A DNA stretch of 64,000 nt from Centaurea solstitialis (GCA_030169165.1 CM058044.1:44940218-45004217); one strand, 5' to 3'. Shown: positions 44,146 to 55,724, counted from the first letter of the stretch. The notes: generated by a model not told the origin, from the letters alone. Numbers and translations are program-made.

Positions 44146-47100
44146 GTGGGTTCAAATGTGAACCACTTTTTGGTTGTGAACGTGAGGACAACCGAGAGCG
44201 CGACACGTGGCGGATGACTAGGCGCCACGTTAGATCCACGGCGGATGACTAGGCGCGATTCATGGGAGGGCATTGAATTAAAGGAGGGGACCACACTCAA
44301 AGCCGCCACGTGTCGCGTTCTCGGCTGTCCTCACGTTCACAACCAAAAAGTGGTTCACATTTGAACTTTCTCTTATATATATATATAGGGCCAGGTTAAG
44401 GGGGAAATCCCCCAAAAATTGAAAAAAATGAGGAATACCCTTATAACCGTTCATCTGGATGCACATGTGCATACAAGTAAATTGCAAGCAAATTTTCCAG
44501 TAGACACATGTGCCTAAAAACCAAAAACAGCTTCAGTTCCTACGGCTTGGACCCTTTCCGTGTCTCTGAGAAAATATTCTCACTTGTATGCACATGTTCA
44601 TAAAGATGAATGGATAACACGATATTCGTCAATTATTCAATTTTTGGGAGTTTCCCTGAGACTCTCCCCCTCTCCCTCTCTCTCTCTCTATATATATATA
44701 TGTATGTATGAAGTTGATGTAGCCAAACATATTGGGTTTTTATTTTGATAGAGTTGCCTAGAACATTGATGGAAACTGACCATATGAGATCCCAGTTACC
44801 ATTAAACTCTGCTTATTGTTGGAGATTTTTTCTCCAATGTTGTATTGAAACTTCATTTCTGTCTGATTTTCCAGAAATTCTTTTGTGGGGGAAGATTGAT
44901 CTTTGGTCCCGATGTGGCTTCTGTGTTGGTCTCCATTATTCTGGTTGTAGGCCCTGCATTATGTTTCTGTATTAATGTCCACAACACCATCAATGATAAT
45001 AAGGAAAATGGAAAAAGTATTGGTTATTGGTATGTAGTGTTGATTGTGGCAGTTGCTCTCACTTGTTTGGTAAGTCAATCCAGCATCTTCACGGTTTCCG
45101 TTATTTTAAGTTCTTAACTTTATCTCGCATTTTCAGGGCTCTTGCTTTCGAAGAACTTTATGAATAACAAGTTTTCGGATAACATCCATGTGTGATTTGA
45201 TTGTCACATTAAAGTTAAATAGTGAATCCTTGCAGATTGCAACGATTATTTATGTCTGCCCAATTCATGGATAGGGTTGGGTTTCGGTGAGAAGTTGAGG
45301 TTAACGTGAGAAGCTTGAGAAGTGGTTATCAGCCTTTGGATTAGAAATGGATGCACATTAGGATGAGATGCACCAGATCAATATCCTTCTAAAGTGCAAT
45401 TCATGGGAGGGCATGAGATTAAAGAAGATCAAGGGTTCAGATCACTTCTCACGCTTCTCATCGTTAACTCAACTTCTCACACAATCCTTCGCCTTCATGG
45501 ATTTCATTTTGATGTTGCTATTAATTATAAACTTCAATGGTGGTTGGAAAAAGGACAAGATCATGTTCCAAATTTACAACCATTTCTTGGATGATCCTCA
45601 AGATATGGTTTAAATGGAAGACATCTGACATCCTTTACGTTATTCCACAGGACATAACGTTTCTTTTCATGACGTCTAGTAGAGACCCTGGTATAGTCCC
45701 ACGAAACGCATCGCCACCAGATCCGGATGAAACGTATGAAATGAGCACCCCTTCAATGGAGTGGATCAATGGAAGAACTCCTCGTTTGAGATTACCGAGA
45801 ACGAAGGATGTCATTGTGAATGGTCACACGGTCAGAGTCAAATACTGTGATACGTGTATGCTCTATCGTCCTCCACGCGCCTCACATTGCTCCGTCTGCA
45901 ACAATTGTGTTCAGAGGTTTGACCATCATGTCCATGGCTTGGTCAATGCATTGGACTTGTAAGTCTCCAATCTTATGATTATGAACACATTGATGCTTTT
46001 ATCAAGAACACATGATTTTTCACATGCAAATAGATTAAAAACATGTTTTTAGAGTAAACATCAGTTTTGGTCCCTAACTTGTAATTTTCAACATTTTGTC
46101 GTCCCTAAACTATCGAAACTTGGTTTTGGGTTTCCCTCCCACTAGTGCCGGTTAACTTTTTTCGTTAAATCCAATTAAATGAGGGGTATTATGGTCATTT
46201 TACCTTTTTTCTTTATTTTCTTGTTTCTACTATGGTCAGCTTCGATCAACTGTTGTTCGATCAACTACAAATCGAATAATCGATTTTGCTTGTGCTGTTT
46301 GAACTATTTGACTTGATATGTATTAGACCATGTTGTTTGTGTGGTTTGAGTTGTTTTGACTTGATATGTATTAGCCTATTACTGATATATATATATATAT
46401 ATATCAAATTATGTACACATTTTTTATGACATCATTTTTTACCGATATCTCATGCTATCTCACCGATATAACCGATATTTCATATCAAGGTTCGGACAGC
46501 TATTTCCTCTACCGACCGCATTAACTGCTTAGCTCATATATGTATGTTTATATATAGGGGGGGTTCAAATGAAAACTCATCTTTCATTGCAACGTGAGGA
46601 CAATCGAGAGAGCAACACGTGTCACATTCAATATGAATAATAAAGGTGAATGTTCATGCATTATTCATGATGAATAATACAACAATCAAGGTGAATAACA
46701 CGGCATTATTTCTGAATGTTATATTATTCACCTTGAATGTTGTATTATTCATCATGAATAATGCATGAACATTCACCTTCTTATTCATATTGGATGTGAC
46801 ACGTGTCGCGCTGTTGACTGTCCTCATGTTCGCATTGAAAGATGAGTTTGCAGCCAAACTTGTCGTCTATACACACACCTGACACCAAAAGTGATGTTTA
46901 CTCTTTTCTTTATTTTTACCACGTAATAATGAACTCCAGATGTTGCACCAAGAATGTTACATTGAGTATGGTAGAATTAGAAAATAATGGTTTTCTTTCA
47001 TCTGGTTGCAGCGTAACTATCGGTACTTCTACATGTTTATATTAACGTCAACCATCTTGTGCATATATGTGTTTGCATTTTCATGGGTGCAAATATTTCA

Positions 47101-48501
47101 ACAAGAGGACGCGATTTTGAAGACAATGTCAAAGGACGTTTTGTCAGATTTTCTACTAGTTTACTGCTTCATTACAGTTTGGTTTGTGGGGGGCCTAACA
47201 ATTTTCCACATCTATCTTATTTGCTCAAATCAGGTAATCTTTTTCTTCGTAATGTTGTAATTTTAATGTATATGCGAGACTTGCCATGGTTAACATTCTT
47301 CAGTGTCTATTTTTTTTTATGAATCAATATCAAGAAATCTTGATACCAGTACATACTAATATATTAACTTCTAGGTGGCGTTTGGTTCATAGAATGCAAT
47401 CTGTCATAGGAGTTGGAATGAAATTTAATGAGGGTTGACCGTGTGTTTGGTTGGTAGGAATTGGAATGGAATTTGTTAAAAGATTGGAATATGTTTGTTT
47501 GGTTCTCTGGATGGAATTTCAGGATTATAATAAGATTATAATAAATTACCAAAATACCGTTCAGGATGTTTCATACTTTATTGCTTAATTAATAAATACT
47601 GTATAATGATAAACTTAATAATAAATAATATTAATTGATAGCGGTGGTGGTGAGGCCATGGCAGACGGTGGCGACAGTGGTGGTGGGGGTAGTGGTGTGG
47701 ACACAATAGTGGCAATGCTGGTGATGACCACAAGAACGGTTACAGCGGCGGTGGTGATGGTGGTGGGTGACAATCTTCATGGTGGGTGGAATAGAGTATA
47801 GTAAATGTAAGGGCATAGTAGTGTTTCTTAAAAGATTTGATAACATGGAATTCGAATTCCTTACTATAACTCACGGTATTAAAATTACATCATATGTGGA
47901 ATTGAAGTTCCATACTAAAACTCATATTATGAACCAAACACATGAAATGAATTTGGTCAACGGAAATCACCATCTCAATTCCATCAGGCTCCAGCAAACC
48001 AAACGCCACCCTGGAGTTCCAATTTTAGTTTAATACATATCTATCTGAACCTTGCTCTTAATGCAGACAACCTATGAAAACTTCCGATTTCGATATGATA
48101 AGGAGAATTTATATCACAAGGGTATAACAAAGAACCTTGCAGAAATCTTTCTTTCCAAGATCCCTCCTCCATTGAACGATTTCCGAGCATATGTTCAAGA
48201 AGATGACAGCATAGTGATGGAGCCCACTAGCCCAAATCTTGAGGGTACGTCAAAGGAAAAGATTGACATCGAAATGGGAAATAAATTTGTACAAGAAAGC
48301 GGCCTTTCACTTCCGCAAATTTTAGAGAATTTGCGTATTAAACAGCTAGAGGACAACAAGAGAAGTAAGGAGGGGAGTGGAGCATCCGATTCTCTCCCTT
48401 CTCCCTTCATTTTCGAAGCACATGAAGATGGCGTTAATGCAGCCGAGAAACGTGATGACGAAACTGTAACTTCTGAAATCCACGCTGTTTATCAACTATA
48501 G
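42048..48501 (+). CDS. Second DHHC protein S-acyltransferase, with a one-base deletion at the catalytic cysteine
   Basis: Paralogue of the DHHC gene at 34206-37026, transcribed the other way. Exons 42048-42107, 44875-45069, 45651-45958, 47012-47233 and 48067-48501 give about 406 residues if exon 3 had one more base. Conserved parts: RLYQVWKGSN, FFCGGRLIFGPD, TSSRDPGIVPRN, VKYCDTCMLYRPPRASHCS, RNYRYF, WFVGGLTIFHIYL, TTYENFRFRYDKEN. In exon 3 the segment after FDHH lacks one base between 45929 and 45930: the Cys-Pro-Trp codons are lost, the frame reads HHVHGLVNALDL, and a stop follows at 45960. Exon 3 is 308 bp, not a multiple of three, while all junctions otherwise agree. As written no active enzyme is made. 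An assembly error or a fresh null allele are both possible. Introns are long (2.8 kb first) and MITE-rich. Confidence 0.9.
42430..43590. repeat. Relic with diverged direct repeats in DHHC-2 intron 1
   Basis: Blocks of about 42430-42750 and 43322-43590 share 'ggaacactagataacatgga', 'tttcatgaagcttgtacaac' and related words in the same order and orientation, like worn LTRs of a small element. Between them, on the minus strand at 42939-43145, is a 68-codon frame rich in Lys, Glu and Gln that looks like part of a coiled coil; it has no start context or partner exons and is probably a captured or transposon-borne fragment. Confidence 0.5.
43891..44089. mobile_element. Micron-like family A MITE, shorter copy
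   Basis: Begins GGGGTGGGTTCAAATG after (CT)n(TA)n and ends CATTTGAACTTTCCTC before the next (CT)n. At 199 bp it lacks one internal GGATGACTAGGCG segment that its neighbour retains. Orientation is opposite to the 7052 and 34842 copies. Both arms keep the ACACGTGG core. Confidence 0.82.
44143..44372. mobile_element. Micron-like family A MITE, second tandem copy
   Basis: Begins GGGGTGGGTTCAAATG after (CT)n(TA)n and ends CATTTGAACTTTCTC before (TA)n. It lies in the same orientation as the copy 54 bp upstream; the pair is separated only by the (CT)n(TA)n tract (44090-44142). In DHHC-2 intron 1. Confidence 0.84.
44388..44675. mobile_element. Family B foldback, flanked by TA and CT tracts
   Basis: Begins GGGCCAGGTTAAGGGGGAAA straight after (TA)n and ends near CCCTGAGACTCTCCCCC before (CT)n(TA)n (about 44676-44705). 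It shares 'ttcatctggatgcacatgtg' words with the copies at 23512 and 35088. Confidence 0.6.
46557..46860. mobile_element. Long near-perfect foldback with TTCAAATG end
   Basis: Arms of about 130 bp pair almost completely: left AACTCATCTTTCATTGC, ACACGTGTCACATTCA, GGTGAATGTTCATGCATT; right has the same words inverted. The short centre near 46700 is GGCATTATTTCTG. It follows TA-rich sequence and has the GTGAGGACA word of family A. It lies in DHHC-2 intron 3 and could fold into a very stable hairpin in that transcript. Confidence 0.78.
47374..48010. mobile_element. MITE with GGTGGCGTTTGGTT ends and GGT-rich core
   Basis: Begins GGTGGCGTTTGGTTCATAG and ends CAAACCAAACGCCACC. Flanks CTA and CTG are close to a 3-bp duplication. 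The centre (about 47640-47770) is a run of GGTGGTGGT-like trinucleotides that opens His- or Gly-rich chance frames. It fills most of DHHC-2 intron 4. Confidence 0.7.
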
Positions 48502-49950
48502 AGGTAACACACATTTCCCTTTTCTTCGTTTGGTATTTGCTGAATAGTTTGGTGTAGGATGATTAAGTGTGAGAATGATTAAGAGGCTCTTATGATATAC
48601 TGCAAAATGAAACATGGTTGTTTAGTAATTGTTTTGTATGAAATTAGGGCGCTGAATGGTTAAGGGAGGCCCAAGATACAAAATCATTAAGAGGGTTTTA
48701 GAACCATTAAGGGGCAGACTTCTTTTTAGCAAACAAGATTCACCTCTTAGCGATTCAGACTTTGCCTTTTAATGGAACTATTAAGAGGTAAACAAATTAA
48801 ATGTTCTTTTTTAAGTTGTTATATTAGAGATTTAAGTTCGGTTCCCACAAGACCTTTTAGGTATGCAGAAGTCAAAAATGGCAAGGGAAGGTAGGTTCTT
48901 TTGTGATAATAATTGTAGTTTCCCAGCTTATTTACGTGATTATCTTGATGGTTTGATAACAAGAAGAAATGTACTTACCTCTTTGTTTTCGTACGTTTGT
49001 TGTGTCACAATATTTATCGATGACCAAGAGCAACTTTCGCTTGTTAGGTACTATTTTAAATTTTAGCTACTTACTTTTACTCCAATTGTTGAAAAAGAGC
49101 AACCCGTTCTCCCAAGATTTATTGGCTTTGCAAAGAACTGGAAGGTAATGTTGCATCCAAAGTGTAGCATAGTTGTTTTCGAGATGGCATACTTGTACAA
49201 ATAGGTGAGGTTTCGAGTCTGATAGGTTCACTTACGAGTTACTCCAAGAAACTTAGGGGTTGTTTGTTTTAAAAAAAATACCTCTTAAAACCTCTCAAGT
49301 TCGAAGATTAAGAGGTTTACAGACTTAGACCTTTTGTTTTATTTTTATGAAAAGGTCTGAAAACCGTATATTGTCCTCTGAAATTTTAAGAGGTGGACCA
49401 TCCATCTCTTATTTTTTATATGTGAAATTATACTTCAGACTTCAAACCCCTTAAAAAACAAACAGCTGAGATCCCTTTAAACACTTGAAAATCCATTTTC
49501 CATTGATCACCAATTTGAAAAAAAAATGGAAATCTTGTGCTGTTTCCCCACATATATGTTGTACATCTGTAAGTGGTTATGGTCTTCATAAGTTAGAACA
49601 TGATTGAAATGGCTTTGATGAAGCCAAGTATTTATTGTTGGAAACAATGGTACTTAATCTTGAAGATAGTTTGTTATCCAATGCCTATCGGTTTTATACA
49701 TCTTGCAGGTTTGGCATTTGCCTTTGGCATCATCATCAATTCGCGTATTTTTCGCATTTGACATCGCAATCTTGGGTGGCTAAGGGATGATGCTTAATGT
49801 CCTGCCTTCCAAGTGTAAATGCAGAAGCCTGCCATATTATTTGTTGAACAAAGAACAAGGGAAGAAAAATGAGGAACATGAATGTTGTAATTGAAATAAC
49901 CAAGAAGTTGTTTTGTAGTTTGGATCTCTGATTCTTCATTTCAACCCGTC
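48502..49950 (+). other. Probable 3' untranslated intron and last exon of DHHC-2
   Basis: Two bases after the DHHC-2 stop codon there is a donor (GAG then GTAACAC, GT at 48504). A good acceptor (CATCTTGCAG) ends at 49708, opening a candidate terminal exon of about 49709-49950. The intervening 1.2 kb holds a TTAAGAGGCTCTTATGAT-family MITE (about 48527-48796) and another inverted pair (AGGGGTTGTTTGTTT ... AAAAAACAAACAGC, about 49256-49466). It is inferred from splice signals only. Confidence 0.4.
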
Positions 49951-51049
49951 CAACATGGATAGAAAAAATAGATTTATGAGCTTTTTATAAATGTAAAGTT
50001 ACGAGCTATCAATAACTCAAAGGAGGACCCACTATGGTGCATATTATGGTATAGTTGCTTTGCAAGGTCTTGTACCCCTTTCAGATTCGGTTCAAATCTC
50101 ATTTGCATCGGTTTCTTTAATTTCATGTTTATTATGTTTTTGACAAAATTTGGGATAAAAGACTCGAAACACACATGAGCTCACATGAAAGACAAACTAT
50201 CAAACAAATCAATTATGATTTTGTTAAAGTTAGCCATGCCTTTGTTTTTATAATTAAATGGTGTTATCATTAAAAAAAAGTTTTAAGCTATGTCCTATAA
50301 TGACTTACATTATGGTTTTAACTTTTAAGTATATTCAAAATGATAACATGTCGGTTTAGGTTTTAGGTATTGAGGTATGGACAAACTAGACCGAACAAAA
50401 ATGTTAATTACTTGTCGTTCAAAAAAAAATTAATTACTATTTGAATATACCATAGCGTATAATTTGATCTAGTGTATTAACTACCGTTTCTAAATTAACT
50501 CCCATATAGATTTTATATTTCTTTTGAAATTTTGCACTAATTTAATCAATTTTTGGTTATAACCTAAGAAATAAAAGTCAAAATTAAATTAAATTTATCA
50601 AAAACAATTTTAAATCAAACCAGACGACAACGCGTAAGGAAAAGAAAAGAATTATCCATTCGGACGACGGTGATAGAAAGTGACTTTTATAACTTTTGTA
50701 ATATTTAATAAGATTAAAAAAAACTTTTGTTAATATTTTAAAATATTTAATCGTACTTAGAAAATAACCAAAATTATATGACTTGAAAAGCAATTCACCA
50801 ATATAAAAACATAACAAGATATGTAAAAGTCTGATACAAGCACTTGAAATAGAAATTTTTTACACAGATCTTTAAAAGATATTGATATACAAAAACCTCT
50901 TGATTTTGCTTTTAGCCATGCACGAATCGAGGCTCGAACCCACCCATTTAATATTTGTTGAAAATTTATCGTCCAGAAATCACCGGCATCGCTATACGTC
51001 ATTGACTCATTGGCATATTTATATATTATATGAACCAGAAAACAAAAGT
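49951..51049. other. Gene-free AT-rich spacer
   Basis: No exon, RNA gene or clear element was recognised. Open frames are short and without splice or family support. Confidence 0.5.
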
Positions 51050-51585
51050 CCAAATGAAAACTCAAATCTGATTGCAAACGTGAGAACAACGCCATGCGAC
51101 ATTTATTGCTAATAATATATTATAAATTATTCATAATATATTATATAGAGTCCCCTTATTTTGCAAACTGTATAATTTGTGCAAACTTTGCAAACTAATA
51201 TAAACCATTGATTAGATAGATTAATGGACAAGATTAATTGTTGATAATTAGGGGGTTACAACTAACCATTTGAAATTCAAATTCAAATTAATACCTTTAC
51301 AAAAATAAACTAAACCTATTGCAAAAATGGATTCTACTTGGTGGAATCTTGGTTTGCAAAGTTTGCACAAATTACACGGTTTGCAAAATAAGAGGACTCA
51401 TATTATATATTCATAATGATTATGTATCATTCAGAGTGAATAACACAACATTTATTGCTATTCAACATTATTCACTATGAATAACGTTGAATATTGCAAT
51501 ATTTATTCTAAATAATACATGATTATTCAAAGTGAATATACCACGTGACGCAATCTCAACAGTCCTTTACGTTCGCAACTGGGAC
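51050..51585. mobile_element. Worn foldback element hosting a nested MITE
   Basis: Outer ends 'aagtccaaatgaaaactc' and 'tcctttacgttcgcaactggg', with GCAAACGTGAGAACAAC near the left and CACGTGACGC near the right, resemble the 46557 foldback family. The interior contains TTATTCA/TGAATAA palindromes. It is interrupted by the element 51148-51399. Confidence 0.5.
51148..51399. mobile_element. Mutator-like MITE with 10-bp duplication
   Basis: Begins GAGTCCCCTTATTTTGCAAAC and ends GGTTTGCAAAATAAGAGGACTC. ATATTATATA stands on both sides (51138-51147, 51400-51409). The second-level repeat TTTGCAAACT / AGTTTGCA extends the arms. At 252 bp it is non-coding. Low sequence complexity of the duplication leaves 9 or 10 bp equally possible. 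Confidence 0.75.
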
Positions 51586-51599
51586 GAACCTAGAGAATT

Positions 51600-54500
51600 T
51601 TTTTAGCGGTGACACCATTTAACTATAAGGACCATTTGTAGAGATATTTTATATTAAGTCAATATTGGTTTATTGGTTGATTTCTCATTTTCTAAATGAA
51701 AAGTCTCATGTTCAAGTTTTGTTATTACAAATTTTTAAGAAACATAATAAATACGATATTAAAATTTAAAAGCTAAAACTAAAACCATTACTCTAACAAG
51801 ATTTGAACCTATGGCACCCCTTTTGAAAAACAATGAACTTACCAACTCAACCAATAAGAGTTTGTGTTTTTATTGCAGTTTCAATATACATATGATAACA
51901 CACAACAAATTAATACGGTGACACTTTCTCGACCATTACACTGTAACAGAAGAATGATATGGTGGCACGTGCCACCATGAACACCTATGTAGGTCCGCTC
52001 CCGATTCGCAATTAGATTTGAGTTTCCATTTTACAATAATAATTTAATTGGAAATGAATAGAGAGATGGTATATAGTCAACCAAGTTGACAAAGACCTAG
52101 TAGTAGAGTAGTGAAATAAATTCAATAATTTAGATTCGGGTCAGCCCGATTAAGACCCACTTTCTATCCACGACGCGTACAAACCGTGTTGCACTTCAAT
52201 TTCCATTTCTACCCACCACGCGTTTTTCTTCTAATCACGACAAATTAATTTCTACAATATAAACCAATAACTTTTATAATATTTTATTCTTTGTTTTAAT
52301 AAAATGTAAATTTGATTGATAACTAAATAGTAAATACTTCTCTACATAAAAACAAAGTCTAAACTATAATTTTGGTCCGTATGATTTAAATGAATTTTTT
52401 TAAAAAGGTTTATGGACTCCAAAAACTATACTTATCGTCTTTATTGCTTATAATCTTTCCTCCTAACCAACTTGTTACAGGCTGCTCATGGCTAGCTAGA
52501 TCGATCGATTTCGGATCAAATAGGAAGAACTAGAAGGTTCCATCTCTAGAAAGTTTTGCATTAAAATGGTCTATAATCGCTAACTCCATTAAATATCCTA
52601 GTTAAGTAAGAGACATTTATGTCTTTTTATTCTTCTTTTGTATATGCTTTGGTCATTTAAGTTAAAAAACTTCAGTAAACTACAATTTGTACTTTGAGTA
52701 AAGGTAAGAATTAATAAAAAGACATAAATGTCCCTTATTTAACAAAAATATTAACGGAGTTGGTTACAAATGATTATTTTTAAAGCAAAATTGTAGTTAT
52801 TAAAGACCAGGGACAACTTTCAAAGATTCATGTATATCGCAAGGACCAGAATTAAAGATAGAATTTATCGACGACAAATTATATAGATATTTTGTAATGA
52901 TTTTCTAAATAGTTCCGCTGGCAATAATATCTTTGCTTGTAATTAAGTAACATTCGGATATTCAATTGTTTCGTCCATGAAACCTTTTTGTAAATCTGGA
53001 GCTTTCAGACCAGTTTATATGCATCTCAACTAATTTAAAAGGTTTTAAAAAAGACTTAAACAAATCACTACATGTCTCATAAGTTTTGGCTATAACTTCG
53101 GTTATGTGGTGGTATGAAAAGTTTTGTTGTTAAAAAAATCACTACCTGTCTCATAAGTGACAAAACTCGAATGAGAAAAAATCATTACCTGTCTTATTAG
53201 CAATTAAACCAGCTCATAACTAATGATTTAATCAAGTTGATAGTTTTAGTTTATGTCAAAACAGAAAAATCATGATTAATGCATATGTTTTTTGTCCTAA
53301 CGTGACATAATTTTTTAACAAGGTATTCTTTTATATCTCTGGTAGCTTTCAACAACATATATGAGTTATATTTCAGTTTATAAAATCTGAACGTTTCTTT
53401 TATTTTAGTTTCCATATGGTTATCGAAATATGTTATTAATTGAACTCCAATAAATAAAAAATTTGGTTGTTCAAAAAGAAAAAAAAAACAAATAACCTAA
53501 CTGATCTAATAAATGTAATTTAATTAGTTTTTAATTGATCCAATTAATTATTAAATAATACTCCTTTTTCAAGAAAAAAAAATATTAGTTATCAATTAAA
53601 TCATATATTCTGACCCAATTATCCAACAATTTGGACCACTATTTTCCATCTATTATTCATATATTTTTCTAATTTTCATAAAATAATACATACAAATATC
53701 AAAAAAATATTCATACCAAAATCACTTACAAACACAATCGAAAATTGACAATTATAAGAAAAAAATTGCATCAAAATAACGATTTATAAATACCAAAATA
53801 CTGTCTTCTTAAATCAACTTGTTAATAATTATTGTTGGCTAGTTTTACCAATGTATATTACCTCTATTGTTATAAACTACACAATGATTCAATATCTCCT
53901 TAATCCTTATAAAAAGAATAAGTATCATCAATTTATTTGATTTAGAATTAAGAGTTTAAAGTTTTGATTTTGATTTTTTAAAGTTTTTTTAGTTTTTTTA
54001 ACATCTTTTATATATGCAGTATTAAAAATTAGTTGCATATATTAATCATAGTGTGTTGAATAAGGTGGATGATCCTAGATTGAATGAATCTGATTTTATT
54101 AATTTTTTGAGTGTCTTTTAATAATCTACTTATTACATTTAAATATTGAAATCTTGAACTAAATTCAATCAATTACATTTAAATATCTAATATTGGTGCG
54201 TTGATTTTAATTGTATCAAATGACTTTTTACATACGTACACTTCATCGAGCATAGAAATCTTGAAGATCTTTGATTCATCAAGTTATACCTTTTTTTTAC
54301 TTGATTCTTATAAGATCTCATTACGGTGGCTCGACCTTCGTTTGTAAGTACAAGTCAACACACATGACCGTTACCAATAGTTAAGGGTCATGATAAGTTA
54401 TAATTTCTAATGACGTTTGTTTATTAAGGGAAAAAAGAGGCCGTTTATTAGTTTTAGAGAGGTGTACTTCCATGAACTTGATTTGATATCAAGTATCATA

Positions 54501-55700
54501 AATTATTCGAGCATTTAAACGTCTATGCTTATATAGACATTTTATCCATTTAAAGGGGTTACAATTATACTACATGTTATTATAAAATAGATAAAAGTTT
54601 TGAGAACAAGAAATCTCTAATAACTTCATATATGGAGAAATAACATTTTCTTTATTTTTTATTTATAGTTAATATCAGAATTGTTAAAATACAATGACTA
54701 TTGAAACTGGATGTAAATTTTTTTATAGAAATTTGATCTATAGTAGTCTATTTTAGAAACTCTAAATCAATTATTATTGCAACAGTAAAGACTATTTGTG
54801 AATTATGTCGCTGTTCAAGAGAAACTCTTCCAAAAATGAAAAACTAAGGAACTCCTTAGTATAACCGTTAATTTGGATGTGCATATAAATTGTTTACGAG
54901 GTTTGGTTTGGCTTATCGGGATAGGGATATGCAAAAAATAAAGTTTTTTCATTTGTTGTATCACTCAAGTAGATAAAAAAAATTCGTGTTGTTTCATGCC
55001 ATAAATAAACTCGAGCACTCAAGAAGTCCGTTGGGCAGGCGTATTCACATCTCTTATAACCGACACAATCCTTTTCTTGGAGTAGAAGTTATTAGTTTGC
55101 TTAACCAAAGGCTGTGACGTACTGGTTAAGACCTATGAGGAAGTGATTTTAACCGTTCTACCCTAGGTCCAAATATAATCCTCCAGATTATGGACTATTG
55201 GGGATTAACTCATGAAAAACATGCTTTAGCTGTTGGTAAAACCTTGTCTAGTATTAATCGAGACAAATCTCGAATACCCTTTTAAAAAAAGTTATTAGTT
55301 TGGCTTTACCTCCGTCCCAAGTTATTGATTTCTGATACATCCGTGGGGGACTAACAGAAGCAATGAGCATCCAAGTATCAAATTATATGTATCACATGTA
55401 TATACCATCTAGATGAACTATTAATAAAAAAATTATTCAACTTTCTGTTTTTTTTTTTTATAGTTTTTTCATGAACCGATTCTATAAATTATAATATATA
55501 CCATTTCGTATACGTATAAGGGATCATTGTAAAAGTATATGCGATTTTTTTTTATAAAAAAGGACTATGATTACATTAAAAATAACTAAAAATTAATTTT
55601 GAAACAAAAAATGGGGATCATAATATTTGAAAAAGAAACAAAATAAAAGAGAGTAGAGGGGGCAGAGCGGTAAAAACGGATGCAACGAATTTGATAAACC
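51600..55700. other. Long gene-free, AT-rich spacer upstream of calmodulin
   Basis: I see no exon series, RNA gene or element with clean ends here. Several worn inverted words and simple repeats are present, including paired 'acataaatgtc' segments near 52613 and 52721 that lie in inverted and direct context, probably an old MITE. Treated as intergenic. Confidence 0.5.
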
Positions 55701-55724
55701 GATCACGTCCGGAAGCGAAGCTCG

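Noticed and set aside
47631..47846. His/Thr-rich open frame on the minus strand
   Set aside because: It is a reading of GGT-type trinucleotide repeats inside the MITE at 47374-48010.
51781..51880. A second tRNA-like GATTTGAACC segment
   Set aside because: Only part of a tRNA-like pattern; no acceptor stem or D-arm pairs.
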